A stretch of 64,000 bases of DNA from NCBI GenBank assembly GCA_019120575.1, contig DWUU01000022.1, positions 40,244-104,243 on the forward strand. The letters run 5' to 3'. A program made the position numbers and the translations under genes. This DNA is from Candidatus Mediterraneibacter quadrami (GTDB lineage: Bacteria > Bacillota > Clostridia > Lachnospirales > Lachnospiraceae). Shown here one piece after another: positions 49,864 to 58,522 of the stretch (position 1 is its first letter; every line of letters begins with the position of its first letter). A model generated the notes under the pieces. The model was not told the origin of the DNA and did not search any database. It saw nothing but the letters and a program-made list of their open reading frames with translations.

Positions 49864-51264
49864 TTAATTTTTTTCATTTTCTTCCCGCGCCGGAAAATAA
49901 AAGGCAAATTCGCTGCCCTTCCCGGCCTCGCTGGCCACCGACACATCGCCGCCGTGGGCATGCGCGATCCAACGCACCATGGAAAGCCCAAGCCCGGAAT
50001 GGCTGGTTTCCGTCCTGGAGCTGTCCGCCCGGTAGAACCGTTCCCATATACGGGTCAGGTCCTCCGCCGCGATCCCGACGCCGTGATCCTTCACCCGGCC
50101 GCGGACTTCGCCGTCCCGCTCCTCCAGGATCACTTCCACTTTGCCGCCGTCATGACTGTACCGCACGGCGTTGGACAGCAGATTGGACACCATGCGGATA
50201 TAAAGAGTCTCATCCGCATCCGCCTCCACGCCCGGGCTGATCCGGCTTTCGATCCGGATGCCGCGGCCCGCGCCGTCGGCCAGCATCTGCTGTTCTTCTA
50301 CGATCATTTCCGTCAGTTCGCTTAAGTCAAGCCGTTCCCGGTGGATGGGCTGCCGCCCCTGATCCGCCCTGGACAGAAAGAGGAGCTGACTGATCATATC
50401 CGACATGCCCGCCGCTTTGCGCCGGATCAGCGCAAGCTGGCTCCTCTGATCCTTCGTCAGGCTCTCATCCGAAAGCATGGCGTCGCACTGAGCCAGGATC
50501 ACGCTCACCGGTGTGCGCAGTTCATGGGATGCATCGGACGTAAACTGCTGCTCCCGCCGGAAGACCTCTTCCAGTTCTTCCAGCATCCCGTCAAACGTCT
50601 CCGCCAGCGCATAAAACTCATCCCTGTGAACAGGCGCCTTCCTGTTATCCGCGTCTGTCAGGCCGACCCTCCGGGACAGGTCCGCATCCGACCGTATCTC
50701 CTTCACCGTCCCCGTGATCCGGCGCACCGGCAGGAGCACCCGCCGGGTGAACCGGTAGCCGGTCAATGCCGTCGCCAGCACCATCAGCGGGAGAAGGATC
50801 AGCGCCAGGCGCACCGTCACCGCGAAGCTCTCCTCCGCATCCGTCACCGAAGTCACGCCTCGCACATACACCGTCAGATCATCCGCAAGCCGGCAGGACA
50901 TATCATACACATACCATTCCCTGCTGCCGTCCCGGATCGTCCGCATTTCCCCGTTCGAAAACTCCGGCTGCGCGCGGAACCCGTGGGGCAGCCGTCCATA
51001 GAGGAAATACATTTTCTCATCATACATGGACAGATAAACATCATGGGATACCGAGTAGAAATCCGAATCCAGCCGGACCTCATCCCCCCGAAGATCAATA
51101 TTCTCCACACTGTCCTGTACCCGCTGCGTAAGCCTCGACTGAACAGACGACAGCATTTCCCTGCTGCTCAATGAAAACAGGATCGCCAGCGCCGCACAGG
51201 TCAGCAGCGCCATAAAAAATGTATATAATAATGTCAGTTTAACTTTCAGTGACAGTTTCTTCAT
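49864..51264 (-). CDS. sensor histidine kinase
   Basis: SDASHELRTPVSVILAQCDAML H-box, NLLSNAVRYSHDGG, GLGLSMVRWIAHAHGG. Confidence 0.95.
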   Translation of the reverse strand: MKKLSLKVKLTLLYTFFMALLTCAALAILFSLSSREMLSSVQSRLTQRVQDSVENIDLRGDEVRLDSDFYSVSHDVYLSMYDEKMYFLYGRLPHGFRAQPEFSNGEMRTIRDGSREWYVYDMSCRLADDLTVYVRGVTSVTDAEESFAVTVRLALILLPLMVLATALTGYRFTRRVLLPVRRITGTVKEIRSDADLSRRVGLTDADNRKAPVHRDEFYALAETFDGMLEELEEVFRREQQFTSDASHELRTPVSVILAQCDAMLSDESLTKDQRSQLALIRRKAAGMSDMISQLLFLSRADQGRQPIHRERLDLSELTEMIVEEQQMLADGAGRGIRIESRISPGVEADADETLYIRMVSNLLSNAVRYSHDGGKVEVILEERDGEVRGRVKDHGVGIAAEDLTRIWERFYRADSSRTETSHSGLGLSMVRWIAHAHGGDVSVASEAGKGSEFAFYFPAREENEKN

Positions 51265-51938
51265 CTCTTCTCCGCTCTCAACACATAGCCCGCGCCGCGC
51301 ACCGTATGGATCAGCTTCTCATCGTATCCCTCGTCAATCTTCCTGCGCAGATACCGGATATAAACGTCAATCACATTGGAGCCGCCCGCGTAGTCGAAGT
51401 TCCACAGATGCTGCTCCAGCCGCTCCCTCGACAGGACGATCCCTTCATTCTGGACCATGTACCGCAGCAGCGCAAACTCCTTGCCCGACAGGCGGATCAT
51501 TTTCCCGCCGCGACTCACCTCCTGCGTATCCATGTGGACTTCCAGATCCCCCACCCGGTAACAGGTCTTCGGCGTCTCCGCCGGTTTGCGCAGCAGCACC
51601 CGGATCCGCGCCAGCAGCTCCTCGAAAGCAAAGGGCTTCACCAGATAGTCATTGGCCCCCGCATCCAGCCCGGCCACCCGGTCCCCGATGCTGTCCTTCG
51701 CCGTCAGCAGGATCACCGGCGTGGCGTCATTGCGCCGCCGCATCTTCCGCAGCACTGTCAGCCCGTCCGTCACAGGCATCATAATATCCAGCACCACCGC
51801 ATCATACTCCGCGCTCTCCAGATACTCCAGCGCCTCCTGCCCGTCGTAACAGGAATCCACACTGTAATGCTCCTCTTTAAGCCGCCCGGCAATGATCCGG
51901 TTCAGGTCCTTTTCATCCTCTGCGATCAGTATCCTCAT
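51261..51938 (-). CDS. OmpR-family response regulator
   Basis: MRILIAEDEKDLNRIIAGRL, VLDIMMPVTDG, VKPFAFEELLARI, VRGAGYVL; overlaps kinase by ATGA. Confidence 0.95.
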   Translation of the reverse strand: MRILIAEDEKDLNRIIAGRLKEEHYSVDSCYDGQEALEYLESAEYDAVVLDIMMPVTDGLTVLRKMRRRNDATPVILLTAKDSIGDRVAGLDAGANDYLVKPFAFEELLARIRVLLRKPAETPKTCYRVGDLEVHMDTQEVSRGGKMIRLSGKEFALLRYMVQNEGIVLSRERLEQHLWNFDYAGGSNVIDVYIRYLRRKIDEGYDEKLIHTVRGAGYVLRAEKR

Positions 51939-52092
51939 CTTTCATGCCCTCCATACCGTCAATCTGGTATCATTGTATCATCTTGACAAGCCCGAGTACA
52001 GATAATATGCTGAAAACAACAAATGAACCGTTCGGATATCCCCGACTGAAATATAAAGAAAGAGATGCACATTTTATGAGAGGAGGACACAT

Positions 52093-55000
52093 ATGAATAC
52101 ACTTCGATACCGGACACGGGCAGACTCTTCGCCCAACGGAAAGCCCCGCGTCTATTTCTGCTGTCACCCGGAAGATTTTTCCATTTACTTTGAACCTCTG
52201 TCCAGGGAGATCCTGGAACTCTGGGACTGTGCCATCTGGTACATGCTGGAATCCGGAGACATGCCGCTGGAAGACCAGGAAATGTTTACCGACAGCCTGC
52301 TGCAGATGCAACTGTTTGTCATCCCGGTTTCCGAAACATTTCTTTTTAAAGAAAGCAGCGCGCGGGTTCGTGAATTCCCGCTGGCCATAGAGCAGCACAT
52401 TCCCGTTCTCCCCATCCTGGTCGACAGCGGACTGGCGATGGATTTTAACCGGATCTGCGGAAACCTTCAGTTTCTGGACCGCACCTCCTCCGACCCGACG
52501 GAAATCCCGTATGCCGAAAAGCTGAAAAAATATCTGAAATCCGTCCTTGTGCCGGACGATCTCTCCCGTAAGATCCGGGCGGCTTTCGATGCCTACGTGT
52601 TTCTGAGCTACCGGAAAAAAGACCGGAAATACGCCCAGGAGCTGATGCGGCTGATTCATGAAAACGATTTCTGCCGGGACATTGCCATCTGGTATGACGA
52701 ATTTCTCACACCGGGCGAGAATTTCAACGACTCGATCCGGGAAGCGCTGGAAAAGAGCCGGCTTTTTGCACTGGCAGTAACGCCGAATCTGGTCAACGAA
52801 AAGAACTATGTCATGGACATCGAATACCCCCTGGCACTTCAGAGCGGAAAGAAGATCCTGCCCGCAGAGCTGTGCGCCACCGACCGGAAGCTTCTGGAAC
52901 AATGTTATGAAGACATCCCCCGCTGCGTAAGCGGCAGCGACAGGGCTTCTCTTTCGGATTCTCTGGTGGATGCATTCCGGGAGATCGCCGTCCGGGAAAA
53001 CCACAGTTCGCCGGAGCATCTTCTGTTCATCGGTCTTGCTTATTTAAACGGCATCGATGTGGAAGTGGATCATGCGCGCGGCCTCAGGCTCATCAAAGAA
53101 GCGGCCGAACAGGGGCTTGCAGCGGCCATGAAAAAGCTGGTTTCCATGTACCGCACCGGCGCAGGCGTCCCTCTGGATCAGGACAGCGCCGTTTTCTGGC
53201 AGAAAAAGCTCATCGCCCGGCTCGAAGAACAGTTCACGCAGACCGGCGGCGGATTTGAACCTCTGCTGAACAGCCTGCAGGATCTTGCAATCCTTTATTC
53301 CGAATGTCAGAACTATCCGATGGCAAACGAGGCCTGCCGGAAGCTGAAAGAAAAACTGGATGCGGCCGGAAACCGGCTGGAACCGGACGCCATGACGCAT
53401 TATATACTCTGGTACTACGACCGGCTGGGATCCGGTTATCAGGCCCAGGGACTCCTTACTGAGGCAAAAAAAGCCTTCCTGGAATACGAAAACACTGCCT
53501 TTTCATCCGCTCACAAAGACGCCCCGACGCTGAACGATCTCCGTCGTCAGATCATAAGCTGCGACCGGATGGGGCAGCTCCGCCTGACAGAAGGCAATCT
53601 GGCACAGGCCCTGCACTGCTTCCGGAAAGGCAAACAGCTCACGCTCCTTCTGGATCAGGCTCTAAACAGCGCAGATTCCCTTTCGCAGCGGTTTGTGATG
53701 GGAATCCAGTGTGCCAGAACGCTGCGCCAGCAGGAAAACCTGAGCGGCGCCTTGGAAGAATACGAAGAAGCGCTGGCTCTGGCCAGACGGCTGGCGGACG
53801 ACGGCTCTTCCAAAACCGCCAGACAGCTTTCCCTCTGTCTGCAGGATATAAGCCGCCTTTATTCTGATATGGGACAGTATCCGAAAGCTCTGGAATATGC
53901 GGAAAGCAGTTTCCGGACAGAACAGGAACTGACAGAAAAGGAACCTTCCGTATGCAATCTGCGAAATCTTTCCGTCATCTGCAATCTCTGCGGAGACATC
54001 CGGCTGAACGCCGGATCCGTCCTTTCTGTCCCGGATCAGGAAATCCTGGAATACTACCGGCGAAGCCTCGAGATCGACCGGCAGCTGGCAGACCGGACCG
54101 GTTCCATGCAGTCCTGGCTGGATCTTTCCCACTCCTGCGATCGCATCAGCCGATTCTTCGGGCTGAGCCGGAAACCGGAAAAAGAAAAGGATTTTCTTGC
54201 ACAGGCTGTAGAAGCTGCGGAACAGGCGGTGAGCATTTCCGGCGCGCCAGAAGCCAAACGAGCGCTTCTTTCCCATCTGCGCCGTTCTGCCCTTCTCGCT
54301 GCCGAAGACCAGGATACCGGCCTGGAGAAATATTACCAACAGAAATACTTTGATCTTGGCCGGCAGATCTATGAGGAGACGCAGTCTCCGGAAGACGCCC
54401 TTGTCCTCGCCTCTGAATATCACGATCTTAGCTCCCGGGCTGAGTTGGAGCAGGAATACCAGACTGCGCGGGAATACCAGGAAAAAAGTATCCGGATCCA
54501 CGAAGAGGCTTTTCAGGGAGATCATTCCTCCGCCAGATATCAGCGTATCCTCGCCAATGCTTACCGCAATATGGCAGAGCTCTGCCAGAATTGTAAAGAC
54601 ATTCCCGGAGAGCGTGAATATCTTGAAAAAGCGCTGAAGCTAGAAAATACGCTGTGCCAGAAGGAACCCCTCCGGGAAAAAACCTCCCTGGCAGCCTGCT
54701 GCAGATCACTTGGCGACAATTACTGCAAAGAAGGCGACTGGAATTCAGCGTGGGATTATTACCGGTATTATATCAAGCTTCATGAAACCCAAAAAGACGG
54801 ACAGTCCGAAGCCGATTTCTACAGCCAGGTTGCGGACACATGGGCACACTGCGCTTACCAGGCGCAGATCTGCGCTCCGCGCTCCCGCTACTGCAGCGCC
54901 TGCTATAATATGGCCAGGACCCTGTTCCGGCAGGAGTGCTGCATACGAAAACTCGCCTATGCGCAGGAAAAAGACAACATCGCCCTTTATGACAATCTTC

Positions 55001-55485
55001 TGCGCGTCTACCGGCATCTGGCGGAGCTTTGTCTGCTTCAGAAAGACCTTCCGCTGGCCAGATACTATGCAGAGTTCTGCTGCAAAATGGCGCGAAGGCT
55101 TACAGCGGCATTTCCGCACACGCCGGCATATCTGCACCATTCCCTTCCGGAATATGCCGGCATCTGCATCCGGCTCCTGATGCAGATCTTCTATGACCAG
55201 GGAAAACATTTTAAGGAGGAAGAGGACTATGAATATGCCGAAAAGGCATTCGAATCAGCCATCCATTACGGAGAAGTCTTTCTAGAATTGTTCCCTGACG
55301 ACCTGGACGGCCGAAACCGGCTGGCACTTCTGAACTACGCGTACGGAGATGTGCTGCCGGACGGTTACTACGCATACTATCTGGAGCAGGCACTCAGGCT
55401 CTGGGAACAGCTGGCGCAGGAATATCCGGAAGACGCCGAATATGCGCACAACATTCAGATATTGAAAAACATCCTGAAAGAATAA
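52093..55485 (+). CDS. tandem TIR-like domains fused to Sel1/TPR repeats
   Basis: TIR-like 1 about aa 18-115 (RVYFCCHPEDF..CAIWYMLESGDMPLEDQEMFTDSLLQMQLFVIPVSETFL..REFPLAIEQ); TIR 2 about aa 166-265 (DAYVFLSYRKKDRKYAQELMRLI..IAIWYDEFLTPGENFNDSIREALEKSRLFALAVTPNLV..IEYPLALQ); Sel1 motif then many TPR-like helices. Confidence 0.85.
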   Translation: MNTLRYRTRADSSPNGKPRVYFCCHPEDFSIYFEPLSREILELWDCAIWYMLESGDMPLEDQEMFTDSLLQMQLFVIPVSETFLFKESSARVREFPLAIEQHIPVLPILVDSGLAMDFNRICGNLQFLDRTSSDPTEIPYAEKLKKYLKSVLVPDDLSRKIRAAFDAYVFLSYRKKDRKYAQELMRLIHENDFCRDIAIWYDEFLTPGENFNDSIREALEKSRLFALAVTPNLVNEKNYVMDIEYPLALQSGKKILPAELCATDRKLLEQCYEDIPRCVSGSDRASLSDSLVDAFREIAVRENHSSPEHLLFIGLAYLNGIDVEVDHARGLRLIKEAAEQGLAAAMKKLVSMYRTGAGVPLDQDSAVFWQKKLIARLEEQFTQTGGGFEPLLNSLQDLAILYSECQNYPMANEACRKLKEKLDAAGNRLEPDAMTHYILWYYDRLGSGYQAQGLLTEAKKAFLEYENTAFSSAHKDAPTLNDLRRQIISCDRMGQLRLTEGNLAQALHCFRKGKQLTLLLDQALNSADSLSQRFVMGIQCARTLRQQENLSGALEEYEEALALARRLADDGSSKTARQLSLCLQDISRLYSDMGQYPKALEYAESSFRTEQELTEKEPSVCNLRNLSVICNLCGDIRLNAGSVLSVPDQEILEYYRRSLEIDRQLADRTGSMQSWLDLSHSCDRISRFFGLSRKPEKEKDFLAQAVEAAEQAVSISGAPEAKRALLSHLRRSALLAAEDQDTGLEKYYQQKYFDLGRQIYEETQSPEDALVLASEYHDLSSRAELEQEYQTAREYQEKSIRIHEEAFQGDHSSARYQRILANAYRNMAELCQNCKDIPGEREYLEKALKLENTLCQKEPLREKTSLAACCRSLGDNYCKEGDWNSAWDYYRYYIKLHETQKDGQSEADFYSQVADTWAHCAYQAQICAPRSRYCSACYNMARTLFRQECCIRKLAYAQEKDNIALYDNLLRVYRHLAELCLLQKDLPLARYYAEFCCKMARRLTAAFPHTPAYLHHSLPEYAGICIRLLMQIFYDQGKHFKEEEDYEYAEKAFESAIHYGEVFLELFPDDLDGRNRLALLNYAYGDVLPDGYYAYYLEQALRLWEQLAQEYPEDAEYAHNIQILKNILKE

Positions 55486-55560
55486 TCATGACCACCCGTC
55501 AAATGGATAATATTTCGCACGCTTCGCGAGTTCAACAGGGTCACGACCCATAATAAAACA

Positions 55561-55606
55561 GGGCAGCGGAAGATCCACAGGATCCCGCTGCCCCGTCTCT
55601 TTTTTC
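55561..55606 (+). terminator. terminator downstream of the TIR-TPR gene
   Basis: GGGCAGCGG-AAGATCCACAGGATC-CCGCTGCCC followed by GTCTCTTTTTT. Confidence 0.85.
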
Positions 55607-55673
55607 TTTTCTTTCTCCGTCAGACACTGCAGAAGCGCTTCGTCCGGATGTGCTTTTCCGGTCTGCGCCTTCC

Positions 55674-57350
55674 TTACTCCACGCGATAGATCCGCAGTCC
55701 GATCTCATGGAACAGCGGAAGAATATTTCCAATCGCATCGCGGTCAAGCTGGCGGATATCCTCCGGAAGTTCCTCATAGGGGACAAGATAGGGAGAAACT
55801 TTTCCAGCTGCATCCTTCTCCGGTCCGTACTTCCATCCATTGTCCCTGCGCTCGGCCATCCAGTTTTCATGCTCTTTCCGCGCAAGCGCCTCCGCCAGAT
55901 CCTCCGGGAATGACCGAACCTCCCGTGCCGCATCTCCGGTCCTGGCCGCATACATTCCTGCCGACTCCAGATATCCGAAATACGACCGCGCCTGACGGAT
56001 ATTGGAATATTTCAGATCGTCGCTTAAACGCTCCCAATCCGGATATGCCAGCGGACTGTCCGGATGTTCCGCTCTCCGGGCTTCGTTATAACGTTCATGG
56101 ATCCGTCTGGAAAGCTGCTCCACATTTTCCAGGAACGGACGGGGCAGCTGCTTCCCGTTGGCACGGATCTCCGACAGCAAAAGTTCCGAACGGGTCGTCG
56201 CCGAAACCCGGACGCCGCCCGGAAATACATCATCCAGTTTCAGAAGGCCGTGCAGTGTCCGTGTTTTCTTTTCGGAGAAATCCTCTGCAAGGATTCCCCT
56301 GCTGGTAATATAGTGAATCTGCAGAGCTCCGCCTTCCATTTCAATCCGGCTTGCCTCGGCGTGCGTTTTTTTACGGTCTGCGATCCCGTAAGCCTGCCGG
56401 TTCCATTCCTGAAGCTCATCGCACAGGATCAGAAGATATGCCAGCGGATGCAGGTACACAGACAACGGCGGAAGCGAAAACGGCGGTTTCTGCAGAACAT
56501 GCTTATAATAATTGTGCAAAAGGATCGCCGAAGCAGCATCCAGGATCGATTCTTCGTAGATCTTTCCGGAAACGGAAGATTTCTCCGCCATAAACCCGTA
56601 ATGCTGCATAAGCGCCAGCGCGCTGTAATAACCGTGATCTACATGTCCGCCCTGTTGCATATCCCCGATAAAGCCGGACAGTGTCTTCTCCAGAAGACCG
56701 GCCGGCACATGCAGTGTCTCCGCGATGTGGCCGCTGAGCATGGACACAAAATCCAGCGGCTGTTTTCCGACAGACAGAGTCGTCAGACAGGTTTCATCCT
56801 GATATCCGATATAGGGACCCGCGTCCCGTTCTCCGTCTTCCAGAACTGTCCGGATAAATTTATGCAGCTGACTGTTCGTAATCTCAACCGGATAACCGAT
56901 ATCATGGAACAGCGCCGCCATCCCCCAACGGAAAAAGAATTCCTCCTGCGTTCCGGAGAAATGCAGCGTCTGCTGTTTTTCCAGATACTGCTCTGCCGCA
57001 TCCCGGAAACCGGGACTGCTCTCCCAGATCTGTATTCCGAGGAGGAACACATTGACCGAATGTACATAATGATCTCTCTGTTTATCGATCAGAAGCGCGG
57101 CATTTTCCTCATACCCTCGCAGGATATCCAGAAGGTCCAGAAAATTATCATCTCCGCTCAGCATCTGTTTGTAACAGTCCAGAAATGTCTCATACACCTC
57201 TGATGCGGTCTGCTTTGTATCGTGCGCCGCAAACGCCTGCAGGGCCTCCTTCATGTAAATCCCGTAGCAGTGACTTCCGTCTCTGTCTGCCATCATCTGA
57301 AAAGACTGAAAAAAACGGTCGATCATTGTCCTTGTCTCCACATTCACCAC
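55674..57350 (-). CDS. HD-domain protein with C-terminal RyR-like domain
   Basis: HD motifs HYVHSVNVF, AALFHDIGYPVEI, HVDHGYYSALALM; C-terminal KEHENWMAERRDNGWKYGPEKDAAGKVSPYLVPYEELPEDIRQLDRDAIGNI resembles bacterial RyR domains. GTG start, or internal ATG at 57326. Confidence 0.8.
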   Translation of the reverse strand: MVNVETRTMIDRFFQSFQMMADRDGSHCYGIYMKEALQAFAAHDTKQTASEVYETFLDCYKQMLSGDDNFLDLLDILRGYEENAALLIDKQRDHYVHSVNVFLLGIQIWESSPGFRDAAEQYLEKQQTLHFSGTQEEFFFRWGMAALFHDIGYPVEITNSQLHKFIRTVLEDGERDAGPYIGYQDETCLTTLSVGKQPLDFVSMLSGHIAETLHVPAGLLEKTLSGFIGDMQQGGHVDHGYYSALALMQHYGFMAEKSSVSGKIYEESILDAASAILLHNYYKHVLQKPPFSLPPLSVYLHPLAYLLILCDELQEWNRQAYGIADRKKTHAEASRIEMEGGALQIHYITSRGILAEDFSEKKTRTLHGLLKLDDVFPGGVRVSATTRSELLLSEIRANGKQLPRPFLENVEQLSRRIHERYNEARRAEHPDSPLAYPDWERLSDDLKYSNIRQARSYFGYLESAGMYAARTGDAAREVRSFPEDLAEALARKEHENWMAERRDNGWKYGPEKDAAGKVSPYLVPYEELPEDIRQLDRDAIGNILPLFHEIGLRIYRVE

Positions 57351-57383
57351 CCCCTGTTATTCTGTTATTATCCTTACTCCCAC

Positions 57384-57405
57384 TCGACAAAGCCTAATCA
57401 ATTTT
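57384..57405. repeat. 22-bp perfect direct repeat, left copy
   Basis: TCGACAAAGCCTAATCAATTTT, identical to 58487-58508. Confidence 0.97.
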
Positions 57406-58486
57406 GTTTAGAGATTATTCTCTGTCATATGCGTGGTGCTTTTGATTATTTGATGTATCCATATTATCCTGCCTATATGGGCTAATGTTATCATTTTGTT
57501 ATCGGCATTGATAACACTAACTCTGAAACTGCGGATAATGGCAATATGTTTCGTACTCAAATTATAAGCTATTTTGTTAAGAAAATCCACACCAAATAGC
57601 TACAAAATTGTCTCACTCTTTTTGCAATAGCCGTTTATATGATACATCCATTCCCAGAGCATCCAAAGGGGCTGTAATCAAAATGGAAAGGACAGCAACC
57701 GACAGGACAATTCATCCGACCTATTCTGTTTGATTTTCTGCTTTGAGCGGTTCGGTTATACCTTCACGCTCTGCCCTCTGCATTTACCATCCGGAAGAAC
57801 ATATCTTCGCCTGTATGTCAATATCGGCAAGGTAACTGTTCAAGCTACAGGATGTAAGCGATCAACACAGGTCAGACAGGCTATTTGGGCAGAAAATTTA
57901 CTGCCGAATGATATCATCTAAAAAATCAGTTATCTCTACGTTGTAAGCCGAGCCCTGGATAAAGGTAAACTTCTCCGTAATGATATTGCATTCCTCTAGA
58001 TATCCCTCAATTTCCAATTGGAGGTCCTCAATGAACTCGGTATCTTCAAAAGAAAGGCAGTCGCTTTTACTCATAAAAACACCCCGGAATGGTAAAGCAA
58101 CGGCATCCTCCAGCACCTGATACAGATCGGCCGTCATTCCATCATCCACTCCAACTATAATATACCAAAAATCCGCATGAGGCACAGTCCTCTCTTTCAA
58201 TTGGCACAAATGAGTTTCCCATACTGTAATCTGCACGTCTTTCCAAAGCAAAACACAGCCGTCCTCCGTGTGTGAAGCCCCGGGGAATCCAGCAAACCGC
58301 TCCAGCGTATGTATCAAAGTGGATTTTCCTACACCCTCTGCTCCCAAAAGACAGACAGAAACTGACCGGGCCACTGTTGGCTGTTCTGGTGCGGAATTTT
58401 CTGCAGCTTTTTCCTCAGAATTTCCATTAACCTTTGATTTCCTCTTAAACAAACTCATCTCTCATCGCTCCTTCTCTGAATTTTGA
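57406..58486. mobile_element. candidate small integrated segment between 22-bp direct repeats
   Basis: Flanked by perfect 22-bp repeats; right repeat begins downstream of guaA 3' end; no integrase found inside. Confidence 0.45.
57898..58458 (-). CDS. minimal EF-Tu-like GTPase-domain protein
   Basis: P-loop CLLGAEGVGKSTLIHTL; HADFWYIIVGVDDGMTADLYQVLEDAVALPFRGVFMSKSDCLSFEDTEFIEDLQLEIEGYLEE..FIQGSAYN parallels EF-Tu [44 protein letters not shown]..GSA. Confidence 0.7.
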   Translation of the reverse strand: MSLFKRKSKVNGNSEEKAAENSAPEQPTVARSVSVCLLGAEGVGKSTLIHTLERFAGFPGASHTEDGCVLLWKDVQITVWETHLCQLKERTVPHADFWYIIVGVDDGMTADLYQVLEDAVALPFRGVFMSKSDCLSFEDTEFIEDLQLEIEGYLEECNIITEKFTFIQGSAYNVEITDFLDDIIRQ

Positions 58487-58508
58487 TCGACAAAGCCTAA
58501 TCAATTTT
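58487..58508. repeat. 22-bp perfect direct repeat, right copy
   Basis: TCGACAAAGCCTAATCAATTTT; 14 bp from the guaA stop codon. Confidence 0.97.
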
Positions 58509-58522
58509 TACGGTGCTTCGTT

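Noticed and set aside
56064-57203. 379-aa + strand ORF
   Set aside because: Antisense to the HD-RyR gene; no domain signature.
57730-57921. 63-aa + strand ORF inside the direct-repeat segment
   Set aside because: No RBS or recognisable domain; overlaps the end of the EF-Tu-like gene on the opposite strand. Left unassigned.
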